Shown here piece after piece: positions 30,181 to 43,970 of a stretch of 64,000 nucleotides of DNA. The DNA lies in NCBI GenBank assembly GCA_951804985.1, contig OX638130.1, positions 114,031,593-114,095,592 on the forward strand. Reading direction: 5' to 3'. Made by a program: the position numbers and the translations under genes. Position 1 is the first letter of the stretch; every line of letters begins with the position of its first letter. The notes below the pieces were generated by a model. The model searched no databases and had not been told where the DNA came from. It saw only the letters and a program-made list of their open reading frames with translations. Source of the DNA: Dryomyza anilis (taxonomy: Eukaryota; Arthropoda; Insecta; Diptera; Dryomyzidae).

Positions 30181-30693
30181 GTTGGGAAGGTTAGATCACA
30201 TGGGAAATTTTAAAGTAGGTGTAATTATGATACTTAGGATTATCAAAATTATAGTCGGTCTAAGCCGACTATAAATACCCTACACAAATGTGTGGTTACC
30301 ATTCAAAGTGATATATAGGTCACCAGGGTATACGAATCCTGAAAATAACTACAAACATTCAATCGCTGAAGAATTTTCATTCATTTGATACCCAATTTAC
30401 AAATATGTAGGTGTACCGAATTTCTATTTTTTTTTTGTGAACCACAAGTCTTTTCGCCGGAAAACATTATTATCATGTATTTGAGCATGATGTCAATATA
30501 TATTTGACCAAAAAAGTTAACGTAAGCACGTATACATAAAAATTGATCTTTATATGTAAATTTTATATGAGGTATTTGAACATAAGTGGTCGGATCATAG
30601 GTCACAATGGACCGATCTCGTAGGTATATTAGTAATCTAAGTTATAAGTTTCATTTATCTAGCTCTTCAATTTTAAAAGTAGTAGGGATTTCA

Positions 30694-30731
<38 letters not shown>

Positions 30732-30881
30732 GGACAGACGGACATCGCTAAATCGACTTATGAGGTCATGCTGATCAAGAATATATATACTTTTCCATAC
30801 CGGAGATGCTTCCTTCTGGGTGTTACAAACGGCGTACCAAACTGAATATACCCTTTCACTCTTAGTGTAGGGTATAAAAAA
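30181..30881 (+). mobile_element. mini-me/DINE-1-like element, copy C
   Basis: GTTGGGAAGGTTAGATCACA head, palindrome TATAGTCGGTCTAAGCCGAC, ATACCCTACACA, a GACA/GACG tract (30696-30744), CTGATCAAGAATATATATAC core, and GTGTAGGGTATAAA at the right, six bases before the inverted satellite fragment. The middle differs from copies A and B, so the family has conserved ends and a variable centre. It marks the boundary between dispersed repeats and the satellite array. Confidence 0.75.
30696..30744. repeat. (GACA/GACG)n microsatellite
   Basis: About twelve tetranucleotide units, mostly GACA with GACG variants at both ends, inside mini-me-like copy C. This is the mixed GTCT/GTCC form expected of the (GTCY)n tract. 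Confidence 0.95.
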
Positions 30882-30886
30882 CTATA

Positions 30887-30962
30887 AAATACCGCACGGA
30901 GCGTTCTAGAGGATTGAAAGTAGCCGCATTTTATAGTCACTGAATGTCGAATTTTATAGTCA
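30887..30962 (-). repeat. Inverted satellite fragment at the array edge
   Basis: Reverse complement of part of the 159-bp monomer: on the minus strand it reads CATTCAATGACTATAAAA, a repeat of the same block, then GCGGCTACTTTCAATCCTCT and GAACGCTCCGT. It is more diverged than monomers inside the array and contains an internal partial duplication of the GACATTCAATGACTATAAAA part. Orientation flips to plus within about 15 bp, leaving a head-to-head junction. Confidence 0.85.
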
Positions 30963-31888
30963 TTGAATGTCGAACAGAACCAACAGATAGAATTATTTCA
31001 AATTTGGAGTGAAAAATTCGACATTCAATGACTATGAAATGCGCCTACTTTCAACCCTCTAGGACGCTCCGTTTAGGAGTTACGGCCATTTAAAGAAATT
31101 TTTAAAAATTCGGTTTTCAAAATCTGATTACTCCAGAACCAACCGATCGAATTATTTGAAATTTGCAGTGAAAAATTCGATATTCAATGACTATAAAATG
31201 CGCCTACTTTCAACCCTCTAGGACGCTCCGTTTAGGAGTTACGGCCATTTAAAGAAAATTTTAAAAATTCGGTTTTCAAAATCTGATTACTCCAGAACCA
31301 ACCGATCGAATTATTTGAAATTTGCAGTGAAAAATTCGACATTCAATGACTATAAAATGCGCCTACTTTCAACCCTCTAGGACGCTCCGTTTAGGAGTTA
31401 CGGCCATTTAAAGAAAATTTTAAAAATTCGATTTTCAAAACCTGATTACTCCAGAACCAACCGATCCAACTTTCAACCCTCTAGGACGCTCCGTTTAGGA
31501 GTTACGGCGGTTCGGTTTTCAAAATCTGATTACTCCAGAACCAACCGATCGAATTATTTGAAATTTGCCGTGAAAAATTCGATATTCAATGACTATAAAA
31601 TGCGCCTACTTTCAACCCTCTAGGACGCTCCGTTTAGGAGTTACGGCCATTTATAGAAAATTTTAAAAAATCGGTTTTCAAAATCTGATTACTCCAAAAC
31701 CAACCAAACGAATTATTTGAAATTTGCAGTGAAAAATTCGACATTCAATGACTATAAAATGCGCCTACTTTCAACCTTATAGGACGCTCCGTTTAGGAGT
31801 TACGGCCATTTAAAGAAAATTTTAAAAATTCGGTTTTCAAAATCTGATTACTCCAGAACCAACCGATCGAATTATTTGAAATTTGCAG

Positions 31889-34770
31889 TGAATTATTTGA
31901 ATTATTTGAAATTTGCAGTGAAAAATTCGACATTCAATGACTATAAAATGCGCCTACTTTCAACCCTCTAGGACGCTCCGTTTAGGAGTTACGGCCATTT
32001 AAAGAAAATTTTAATAATTCGATTTTCAAAACCAGTGAAAAATTCACAATTCAATGACTATAAAATGCGCCTACTTTCAACCCTCTAGGACGCTCCGTTT
32101 AGGAGTTACGGCCATTTAAAGAAATTTTTAAAAATTCGGTTTTCAAAATCTGATTACTCCAGAACCAACCGATCGAATTATTTGAAATTTGCAGTGAAAA
32201 ATTCGATATTCAATGACTATAAAATGCGCCTACTTTCAACCCTCTAGGACGCTCCGTTTAGGAGTTACGGCCATTTATAGAAAATTTTAAAAATTCGGTT
32301 TTCAAAATCTGATTACTCCAAAACCAACCGATCGAATTATTTGAAATTTGCAGTGAAAAATTCGACATTCAATGACTATAAAATGCGCCTACTTTCAACC
32401 CTATAGGACGCTCCGTTTAGGAGTTACGGCCATTTAAAGAAAATTTTAAAAATTCGGTTTTCAAAATCTGATTACTCCAGAACCAACCGATCGAATTATT
32501 TGAAATTTGCAGTGAAAAATTCGACATTCAATGACTATAAAATGCGCCTACTTTCAACCCTCTAGGACGCTCCGTTTAGGAGTTACGGCCATTTAAAGAA
32601 AATTTTAAAAATTCGGTTTTCAAAATCTGATTACTCCAGAACCAACCGATCGAATTATTTGAAATTTGCAGTGAATTATTTGAATTATTTGAAATTTGCA
32701 GTGAAAAATTCGACATTCAATGACTATAAAATGCGCCTACTTTCAACCCTCTAGGACGCTCCGTTTAGGAGTTACGGCCATTTAAAGAAAACTTTAAAAA
32801 TTCGGTTTTCAAAACCTGATTACTCTAGAAACAACCGATCCAACTTTCAACCCTCTAGGACGCTCCGTTTAGGAGTTACGGCCATTTAAAGAAAATTTTA
32901 AAAATTCGGTTCTCAAAATCTGATTACTCCAGAACCAACCGATCGAATTATTTGAAATTTGCCGTTACAAATTCGACATTCAATGACTATAAAATGCGCC
33001 TACTTTCAACCCTCTAGGACGCTCCGTTTAGGAGTTACGGCCATTTAAAGAAATTTTTAAAAATTCGATTTTCAAAACCTGATTACTCCAGAACCAACCG
33101 ATCCAACTTTCAACCCTCTAGGACGCTCCGTTTAGGAGTTACGGCCGTTTAAAGAAAATTTTAAAAATTCGGTTTTCAAAATCTGATTACTCTAGAACCA
33201 ACCGATCGAATTATTTGAAATTTGCAGTGAAAAATTCGACATTCAATGACTATAAAATGCGCCTACTTTCAACCTTATAGGACGCTCCGTTTAGGAGTTA
33301 CGGCCATTTAAAGAAAATTTTAAAAATTCGGTTTTCAAAATCTGATTACTCCAGAACCAACCGATCGAATTATTTGAAATTTGCAGTGAATTATTTGAAT
33401 TATTTGAAATTTGCAGTGAAAAATTCGACATTCAATGACTATAAAATGCGCCTACTTTCAACCCTCTAGGACGCTCCGTTTAGGAGTTACGGCCATTTAA
33501 AGAAAATTTTAATAATTCGATTTTCAAAACCAGTGAAAAATTCACAATTCAATGACTATAAAATGCGCCTACTTTCAACCCTCTAGGACGCTCCGTTTAG
33601 GAGTTACGGCCATTTATAGAAAATTTTAAAAATTCGGTTTTCAAAATCTGATTACTCCAGAACCAACCGATCGCATTACTTGAAATTTGCCGTGAAAAAT
33701 TCGATATTCAATGACTAAAAAATGCGCCTACTTTCAACCCTCTAGGACGCTCCGTTTAGGAGTTACGGCCATTTAAAGAAAATTTTAAAAATTCGGTTTT
33801 CAAAATCTGATTACTCCAGAACCAACCGATCGAATTATTTGAAATTTGCAGTGAAAAATTCGACATTCAATGACTATAAAATGCGCCTACTTTCAACCCT
33901 ATAGGACGCTCCGTTTAGGAGTTACGGCCATTTAAAGAAAATTTTAAAAATTCGGTTTTCAAAATCTGATTACTCCAGAACCAACCGATCGCATTACTTG
34001 AAATTTGCCGTGAAAAATTCGATATTCAATGACTAAAAAATGCGCCTACTTTCAACCCTCTAGGACGCTCCGTTTAGGAGTTACGGCCATTTAAAGAAAA
34101 TTTTAAAAATTCGGTTTTCAAAATCTGATTACTCCAGAACCAACCGATCGAATTATTTGAAATTTGCAGTGAAAAATTCGACATTCAATGACTATAAAAT
34201 GCGCCTACTTTCAACCCTCTAGGACGCTCCGTTTAGGAGTTACGGCCATTTAAAGAAAATTTTAAAAATTCGATTTTCAAAACCTGATTACTCCAGAACC
34301 AACCGATCCAACTTTCAACGCTCTAGGACGCTCCGTTTAGGAGTTACGGCCATTTAAAGAAAATTTTAAAAATTCGGTTTTCAAAATCTGATTACTCCAG
34401 AACCAACCGATCGAATTATTTGAAATTTGCAGTGAATTATTTGAATTATTTGAAATTTGCAGTGAAAAATTCGACATTCAATGACTATAAAATGCGCCTA
34501 CTTTCAACCCTCTAGGACGCTCCGTTTAGGAGTTACGGCCATTTAAAGAAAACTTTAAAAATTCGGTTTTCAAAACCTGATTACTCTAGAAACAACCGAT
34601 CCAACTTTCAACCCTCTAGGACGCTCCGTTTAGGAGTTACGGCCATTTAAAGAAAATTTTAAAAATTCGGTTCTCAAAATCTGATTACTCCAGAACCAAC
34701 CGATCGAATTATTTGAAATTTGCCGTTACAAATTCGACATTCAATGACTATAAAATGCGCCTACTTTCAA
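31889..34770 (+). repeat. Higher-order repeats of 1,498 and 1,761 bp
   Basis: TTAATAATTC followed by 'gattttcaaaaccagtg' at 32011 and 33509 are 1,498 bp apart, as are the first and third GTGAATTATTTGAATTATTT duplications (31891 and 33389). The second and fourth (32674 and 34435) are 1,761 bp apart, as are the TACTCTAGAAACAACC markers (32821 and 34582). Two overlapping duplication periods are therefore interleaved here. Confidence 0.85.
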
Positions 34771-35178
34771 CCCTCTAGGACGCTCCGTTTAGGAGTTACG
34801 GCCATTTAAAGAAAATTTTAAAAATTCGGTTCTCAAAATCTGATTACTCCAGAACCAACCGATCGAATTATTTGAAATTTGCAGTGCAAAATTCGACATT
34901 CAATGACTATAAAATGCGCCTACTTTCAACCCTCTAGGACGCTCCGTTTAGGAGTTACGGCCATTTAAAGAAAATTTTAAAAATTCGGTTTTCAAAATCT
35001 GATTACTCCAGAACCAACCGATCGAATTATTTGAAATTTGCAGTGAAAAATTCGACATTCAATGACTATAAAATGCGCCTACTTTCAACCCTCTAGGACG
35101 CTCCGTTTAGGAGTTACGGCCATTTAAAGAAAATTTTAAAAATTCGATTTTCAAAACCTGATTACTCCAGAACCAACC

Positions 35179-35282
35179 GATCCAACTTTCAACCCTCTAG
35201 GACGCTCCGTTTAGGAGTTACGGCCATTTAAAGAAAATTTTAAAAATTCGGTTTTCAAAATCTGATTACTCCAGAACCAACC
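35179..35282 (+). repeat. Example of the 104-bp short satellite unit
   Basis: GATCCAACTTTCAAC replaces the 70 bases from GATCGAATT to CTTTCAAC, a 55-bp deletion of the 159-bp monomer. Such units recur roughly two dozen times between 31.46 and 50.85 kb, usually preceded by the variant CGATTTTCAAAACCTG. I noticed none to the right of that, so the variant is confined to the left three fifths of the array. Confidence 0.9.
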
Positions 35283-36019
35283 GATCGAATTATTTGAAAT
35301 TTGCAGTGAAAAATTCGACATTCAATGACTATAAAATGCGCCTACTTTCAACCCTCTAGGACGCTCCGTTTAGGAGTTACGGCCATTTAAAGAAAATTTT
35401 AAAAATTCGGTTTTCAAAATCTGATTACTCCAGAACCAACCGATCGAATTATTTGAAATTTTCCGTGAAAAATTCGATATTCAATGACTATAAAATGCGC
35501 CTACTTTCAACCCTCTAGGACGCTCCGTTTAGGAGTTACGGCCATTTAAAGAAAATTTTAAAAATTCGATTTTCAAAACCTGATTACTCCAGAACCAACC
35601 GATCCAACTTTCAACCCTCTAGGACGCTCCGTTTAGGAGTTACGGCCATTTAAAGAAAATTTTAAAAATTCGGTTCTCAAAATCTGATTACTCCAGAACC
35701 AACAGATCGAATTATTTGAAATTTGCCGTGATAAATTCGACATTCAATGACTATAAAATGCGCTTACTTTCAACCCTCTAGGACGCTCCGTTTAGGAGTT
35801 ACGGCCATTTAAAGAAAATTTTAAAATTTCACATTCAATGACTATAAAATGCGCCTACTTTCAACCCTCTAGGACGCTCCGTTTAGGAGTTACGGCCATT
35901 TAAAGAAAATTTTAAAAATTCGGTTCTCAAAATCTGATTACTCCAGAACCAACCGATCGAATTATTTGAAATTTGCAGTGAAAAATTCGACATTCAATGA
36001 CTATAAAATGCGCCTACTT

Positions 36020-38480
36020 TCAACCCTCTAGGACGCTCCGTTTAGGAGTTACGGCCATTTAAAGAAAATTTTAAAAATTCGGTTTTCAAAATCTGATTAC
36101 TCCAGAACCAACCGATCGAATTATTTGAAATTTTCCGTGAAAAATTCGATATTCAATGACTATAAAATGCGCCTACTTTCAACCCTCTAGGACGCTCCGT
36201 TTAGGAGTTACGGCCATTTAAAGAAAATTTTAAAAATTCGATTTTCAAAACCTGATTACTCCAGAACCAACCGATCCAACTTTCAACCCTCTAGGACGCT
36301 CCGTTTAGGAGTTACGACCCTCTAGGACGCTCCGTTTAGGAGTTACGGCCATTTAAAGAAAATTTTAAAAATTCGGTTCTCAAAATCTGATTACTCCAGA
36401 ACCAACCGATCGAATTATTTGAAATTTGCAGTGAAAAATTCGATATTCAATGACTATAAAATGCGCCTACTTTCAACCCTCTAGGACGCTCCGTTTAGGA
36501 GTTACGGCCATTTAAAGAAAATTTTAAAATTTCACATTCAATGACTATAAAATGCGCCTACTTTCAACCCTCTAGGACGCTCCGTTTAGGAGTTACGGCC
36601 ATTTAAAGAAAATTTTAAAAATTCTGTTCTCAAAATCTGATTACTCCAGAACCAACCGATCGAATTATTTGAAATTTGCAGTGAAAAATTCGATATTCAA
36701 TGACTATAAAATGCGCCTACTTTCAACCCTCTAGGACGCTCCGTTTAGGAGTTACGGCCATTTAAAGAAAATTTTAAAAATTCACATTCAATGAGTTTAG
36801 GAGTTACGGCCATTTAAAGAAAATTTTAAAAATTCTGTTCTCAAAATCTGATTACTCCAGAACCAACCGATCGAATTATTTGAAATTTGCAGTGAAAAAT
36901 TCGATATTCAATGACTATAAAATGCGCCCACTTTCAACCCTCTAGGACGCTCCGTTTAGGAGTTACGGCCATTTAAAGAAAATTTTAAAAATTCGGTTCT
37001 CAAAATCTGATTACTCCAGAACCAACCGATCGAATTATTTGAAATTTGCAGTGAAAAATTCGACATTCAATGACTATAAAATGCGCCTACTTTCAACCCT
37101 CTAGGACGCTCCGTTTAGGAGTTACGGCCATTTAAAGAAAATTTTAAAAATTCGGTTCTCAAAATCTGATTACTCCAGAACCAACCGATCGAATTATTTG
37201 AAATTTGCAGTGAAAAATTCGACATTCAATGACTATAAAATGCGCCTACTTTCAACCCTCTAGGACGCTCCGTTTAGGAGTTACGGCCATTTAAAGAAAA
37301 TTTTAAAAATTCGGTTTTCAAAATCTGATTACTCCAGAACCAACCGATCGAATTATTTGAAATTTTCCGTGAAAAATTCGATATTCAATGACTATAAAAT
37401 GCGCCTACTTTCAACCCTCTAGGACGCTCCGTTTAGGAGTTACGGCCATTTAAAGAAAATTTTAAAAATTCGATTTTCAAAACCTGATTACTCCAGAACC
37501 AACCGATCCAACTTTCAACCCTCTAGGACGCTCCGTTTAGGAGTTACGACCCTCTAGGACGCTCCGTTTAGGAGTTACGGCCATTTAAAGAAAATTTTAA
37601 AAATTCGGTTCTCAAAATCTGATTACTCCAGAACCAACCGATCGAATTATTTGAAATTTGCAGTGAAAAATTCGATATTCAATGACTATAAAATGCGCCT
37701 ACTTTCAACCCTCTAGGACGCTCCGTTTAGGAGTTACGGCCATTTAAAGAAAATTTTAAAATTTCACATTCAATGACTATAAAATGCGCCTACTTTCAAC
37801 CCTCTAGGACGCTCCGTTTAGGAGTTACGGCCATTTAAAGAAAATTTTAAAAATTCTGTTCTCAAAATCTGATTACTCCAGAACCAACCGATCGAATTAT
37901 TTGAAATTTGCAGTGAAAAATTCGATATTCAATGACTATAAAATGCGCCTACTTTCAACCCTCTAGGACGCTCCGTTTAGGAGTTACGGCCATTTAAAGA
38001 AAATTTTAAAAATTCACATTCAATGAGTTTAGGAGTTACGGCCATTTAAAGAAAATTTTAAAAATTCTGTTCTCAAAATCTGATTACTCCAGAACCAACC
38101 GATCGAATTATTTGAAATTTGCAGTGAAAAATTCGATATTCAATGACTATAAAATGCGCCCACTTTCAACCCTCTAGGACGCTCCGTTTAGGAGTTACGG
38201 CCATTTAAAGAAAATTTTAAAAATTCGGTTCTCAAAATCTGATTACTCCAGAACCAACCGATCGAATTATTTGAAATTTGCAGTGAAAAATTCGACATTC
38301 AATGACTATAAAATGCGCCTACTTTCAACCCTCTAGGACGCTCCGTTTAGGAGTTACGGCCATTTAAAGAAAATTTTAAAAATTCGGTTTTCAAAATCTG
38401 ATTACTCCAGAACCAACCGATCGAATTATTTGAAATTTTCCGTGAAAAATTCGATATTCAATGACTATAAAATGCGCCTA
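36020..38480 (+). repeat. Higher-order repeat of 1,232 bp, two copies
   Basis: Three rare markers recur exactly 1,232 bp apart: GTTACGACCCTCTAGG (36311 and 37543), TTCACATTCAATGAGTTTAG (36781 and 38013) and AATGCGCCCACTTTC (36921 and 38153). The copies appear identical or nearly so between the markers. Confidence 0.9.
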
Positions 38481-38559
38481 CTTTCAACCCTCTAGGACGC
38501 TCCGTTTAGGAGTTACGGCCATTTAAAGAAAATTTTAAAAATTCGGTTCTCAAAATCTG

Positions 38560-41500
38560 ATTACTCCAGAACCAACCGATCGAATTATTTGAAATTTGCA
38601 GTGCAAAATTCGACATTCAATGACTATAAAATGAGCCTACTTTCAACCCTCTAGGACGCTCCGTTTAGGAGTTACGGCCATTTAAAGAAAATTTTATAAA
38701 TTCGGTTCTCAAAATCTGATTACTCCAGAACCAACCGATCGAATTATTTGAAATTTGCAGTGCAAAATTCGACATTCAATGACTATAAAATGCGCCTACT
38801 TTCAACCCTCTAGGACGCTCCGTTTAGGAGTTACGGCCATTTAAAGAAAATTTTAAAAATTCGGTTTTCAAAATCTGATTACTCCAGAACCAACCGATCG
38901 AATTATTTGAAATTTTCCGTGAAAAATTCGATATTCAATGACTATAAAATGCGCCTACTTTCAACCCTCTAGGACGCTCCGTTTAGGAGTTACGGCCATT
39001 TAAAGAAAATTTTAAAAATTCGGTTTTCAAAATCTGATTACTCCAGAACCAACCGATCGAATTATTTGAAATTTGCCGTGATAAATTCGACATTCAATGA
39101 CTATAAAATGCGCCTACTTTCAACCCTCTAGGACGCTCCGTTTAGGAGTTACGGCCATTTAAAGAAAATTTTAAAAATTCGGTTCTCAAAATCTGATTAC
39201 TCCAGAACCAACCGATCGAATTATTTGAAATTTGCAGTGCAAAATTCGACATTCAATGACTATAAAATGCGCCTACTTTCAACCCTCTAGGACGCTCCGT
39301 TTAGGAGTTACGGCCATTTAAAGAAAATTTTAAAAATTCGGTTTTCAAAATCTGATTACTCCAGAACCAACCGATCGAATTATTTGAAATTTTCCGTGAA
39401 AAATTCGATATTCAATGACTATAAAATGCGCCTACTTTCAACCCTCTAGGACGCTCCGTTTAGGAGTTACGGCCATTTAAAGAAAATTTTAAAAATTCGG
39501 TTTTCAAAATCTGATTACTCCAGAACCAACCGATCGAATTATTTGAAATTTGCAGTGAAAAATTCGACATTCAATGACTATAAAATGCGCCTACTTTCAA
39601 CCCTCTAGGACGCTCCGTTTAGGAGTTACGGCCATTTAAAGAAAATTTTAAAAATTCGGTTTTCAAAATCTGATTACTCCAGAACCAACCGATCCAACTT
39701 TCAACCCTCTAGGACGCTCCGTTTAGGAGTTACGGCCATTTAAAGAAAATTTTAAAAATTCGGTTCTCAAAATCTGATTACTCCAGAACCAACAGATCGA
39801 ATTATTTGAAATTTGCCGTGATAAATTCGACATTCAATGACTATAAAATGCGCCTACTTTCAACCCTCTAGGACGCTCCGTTTAGGAGTTACGGCCATTT
39901 AAAGAAAATTTTAAAAATTCACATTCAATGACTATAAAATGCGCCTACTTTCAACCCTCTAGGACGCTCCGTTTAGGAGTTACGGCCATTTAAAGAAAAT
40001 TTTAAAAATTCGGTTCTCAAAATCTGATTACTCCAGAACCAACCGATCGAATTATTTGAAATTTGCAGTGAAAAATTCGACATTCAATGACTATAAAATG
40101 CGCCTACTTTCAACCCTCTAGGACGCTCCGTTTAGGAGTTACGGCCATTTAAAGAAAATTTTAAAAATTCGGTTTTCAAAATCTGATTACTCCAGAACCA
40201 ACCGATCGAATTATTTGAAATTTTCCGTGAAAAATTCGATATTCAATGACTATAAAATGCGCCTACTTTCAACCCTCTAGGACGCTCCGTTTAGGAGTTA
40301 CGGCCATTTAAAGAAAATTTTAAAAATTCGATTTTCAAAACCTGATTACTCCAGAACCAACCGATCCAACTTTCAACCCTCTAGGACGCTCCGTTTAGGA
40401 GTTACGGCCATTTAAAGAAAATTTTAAAAATTCGGTTCTCAAAATCTGATTACTCCAGAACCAACCGATCGAATTATTTGAAATTTGCAGTGAAAAATTC
40501 GACATTCAATGACTATAAAATGCGCCTACTTTCAACCCTCTAGGACGCTCCGTTTAGGAGTTACGGCCATTTAAAAAAATTTTAAAAATTCGGTTTTCAA
40601 AATCTGATTACTCCAGAACCAACCGATCGAATTATTTGAAATTTTCCGTGAAAAATTCGATATTCAATGACTATAAAATGCGCCTACTTTCAACCCTCTA
40701 GGACGCTCCGTTTAGGAGTTACGGCCATTTAAAGAAAATTTTAAAAATTCGGTTTTCAAAATCTGATTACTCCAGAACCAACCGATCGAATTATTTGAAA
40801 TTTTCCGTGAAAAATTCGATATTCAATGACTATAAAATGCGCCTACTTTCAACCCTCTAGGACGCTCCGTTTAGGAGTTACGGAGTTATTTAAAGAAAAT
40901 TTTAAAAATTCGGTTCTCAAAATCTGATTACTCCAGAACCAACCGATCGAATTATTTGAAATTTGCAGTGCAAAATTCGACATTCAATGACTATAAAATG
41001 AGCCTACTTTCAACCCTCTAGGACGCTCCGTTTAGGAGTTACGGCCATTTAAAGAAAATTTTATAAATTCGGTTCTCAAAATCTGATTACTCCAGAACCA
41101 ACCGATCGAATTATTTGAAATTTGCAGTGCAAAATTCGACATTCAATGACTATAAAATGCGCCTACTTTCAACCCTCTAGGACGCTCCGTTTAGGAGTTA
41201 CGGCCATTTAAAGAAAATTTTAAAAATTCGGTTTTCAAAATCTGATTACTCCAGAACCAACCGATCGAATTATTTGAAATTTTCCGTGAAAAATTCGATA
41301 TTCAATGACTATAAAATGCGCCTACTTTCAACCCTCTAGGACGCTCCGTTTAGGAGTTACGGCCATTTAAAGAAAATTTTAAAAATTCGGTTTTCAAAAT
41401 CTGATTACTCCAGAACCAACCGATCGAATTATTTGAAATTTGCCGTGATAAATTCGACATTCAATGACTATAAAATGCGCCTACTTTCAACCCTCTAGGA

Positions 41501-43970
41501 CGCTCCGTTTAGGAGTTACGGCCATTTAAAGAAAATTTTAAAAATTCGGTTCTCAAAATCTGATTACTCCAGAACCAACCGATCGAATTATTTGAAATTT
41601 GCAGTGCAAAATTCGACATTCAATGACTATAAAATGCGCCTACTTTCAACCCTCTAGGACGCTCCGTTTAGGAGTTACGGCCATTTAAAGAAAATTTTAA
41701 AAATTCGGTTTTCAAAATCTGATTACTCCAGAACCAACCGATCGAATTATTTGAAATTTTCCGTGAAAAATTCGATATTCAATGACTATAAAATGCGCCT
41801 ACTTTCAACCCTCTAGGACGCTCCGTTTAGGAGTTACGGCCATTTAAAGAAAATTTTAAAAATTCGGTTTTCAAAATCTGATTACTCCAGAACCAACCGA
41901 TCGAATTATTTGAAATTTGCAGTGAAAAATTCGACATTCAATGACTATAAAATGCGCCTACTTTCAACCCTCTAGGACGCTCCGTTTAGGAGTTACGGCC
42001 ATTTAAAGAAAATTTTAAAAATTCGGTTTTCAAAATCTGATTACTCCAGAACCAACCGATCCAACTTTCAACCCTCTAGGACGCTCCGTTTAGGAGTTAC
42101 GGCCATTTAAAGAAAATTTTAAAAATTCGGTTCTCAAAATCTGATTACTCCAGAACCAACAGATCGAATTATTTGAAATTTGCCGTGATAAATTCGACAT
42201 TCAATGACTATAAAATGCGCCTACTTTCAACCCTCTAGGACGCTCCGTTTAGGAGTTACGGCCATTTAAAGAAAATTTTAAAAATTCACATTCAATGACT
42301 ATAAAATGCGCCTACTTTCAACCCTCTAGGACGCTCCGTTTAGGAGTTACGGCCATTTAAAGAAAATTTTAAAAATTCGGTTCTCAAAATCTGATTACTC
42401 CAGAACCAACCGATCGAATTATTTGAAATTTGCAGTGAAAAATTCGACATTCAATGACTATAAAATGCGCCTACTTTCAACCCTCTAGGACGCTCCGTTT
42501 AGGAGTTACGGCCATTTAAAGAAAATTTTAAAAATTCGGTTTTCAAAATCTGATTACTCCAGAACCAACCGATCGAATTATTTGAAATTTTCCGTGAAAA
42601 ATTCGATATTCAATGACTATAAAATGCGCCTACTTTCAACCCTCTAGGACGCTCCGTTTAGGAGTTACGGCCATTTAAAGAAAATTTTAAAAATTCGATT
42701 TTCAAAACCTGATTACTCCAGAACCAACCGATCCAACTTTCAACCCTCTAGGACGCTCCGTTTAGGAGTTACGGCCATTTAAAGAAAATTTTAAAAATTC
42801 GGTTCTCAAAATCTGATTACTCCAGAACCAACCGATCGAATTATTTGAAATTTGCAGTGAAAAATTCGACATTCAATGACTATAAAATGCGCCTACTTTC
42901 AACCCTCTAGGACGCTCCGTTTAGGAGTTACGGCCATTTAAAAAAATTTTAAAAATTCGGTTTTCAAAATCTGATTACTCCAGAACCAACCGATCGAATT
43001 ATTTGAAATTTTCCGTGAAAAATTCGATATTCAATGACTATAAAATGCGCCTACTTTCAACCCTCTAGGACGCTCCGTTTAGGAGTTACGGCCATTTAAA
43101 GAAAATTTTAAAAATTCGGTTTTCAAAATCTGATTACTCCAGAACCAACCGATCGAATTATTTGAAATTTTCCGTGAAAAATTCGATATTCAATGACTAT
43201 AAAATGCGCCTACTTTCAACCCTCTAGGACGCTCCGTTTAGGAGTTACGGAGTTATTTAAAGAAAATTTTAAAAATTCGGTTCTCAAAATCTGATTACTC
43301 CAGAACCAACCGATCGAATTATTTGAAATTTGCAGTGCAAAATTCGACATTCAATGACTATAAAATGAGCCTACTTTCAACCCTCTAGGACGCTCCGTTT
43401 AGGAGTTACGGCCATTTAAAGAAAATTTTATAAATTCGGTTCTCAAAATCTGATTACTCCAGAACCAACCGATCGAATTATTTGAAATTTGCAGTGCAAA
43501 ATTCGACATTCAATGACTATAAAATGCGCCTACTTTCAACCCTCTAGGACGCTCCGTTTAGGAGTTACGGCCATTTAAAGAAAATTTTAAAAATTCGGTT
43601 TTCAAAATCTGATTACTCCAGAACCAACCGATCGAATTATTTGAAATTTTCCGTGAAAAATTCGATATTCAATGACTATAAAATGCGCCTACTTTCAACC
43701 CTCTAGGACGCTCCGTTTAGGAGTTACGGCCATTTAAAGAAAATTTTAAAAATTCGGTTTTCAAAATCTGATTACTCCAGAACCAACCGATCGAATTATT
43801 TGAAATTTGCCGTGATAAATTCGACATTCAATGACTATAAAATGCGCCTACTTTCAACCCTCTAGGACGCTCCGTTTAGGAGTTACGGCCATTTAAAGAA
43901 AATTTTAAAAATTCGGTTCTCAAAATCTGATTACTCCAGAACCAACCGATCGAATTATTTGAAATTTGCA
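38560..43970 (+). repeat. Higher-order repeat of 2,367 bp, about 2.3 copies
   Basis: ATTTTATAAATTCGG recurs at 38691, 41058 and 43425, each 2,367 bp apart. CGGAGTTATTTAAAG (40881 and 43248) and the TTAAAAAAATTTTAAAAATT deletion marker (40571 and 42938) show the same interval. The copies are nearly identical, so the duplication is recent compared with divergence between neighbouring monomers. Confidence 0.9.
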
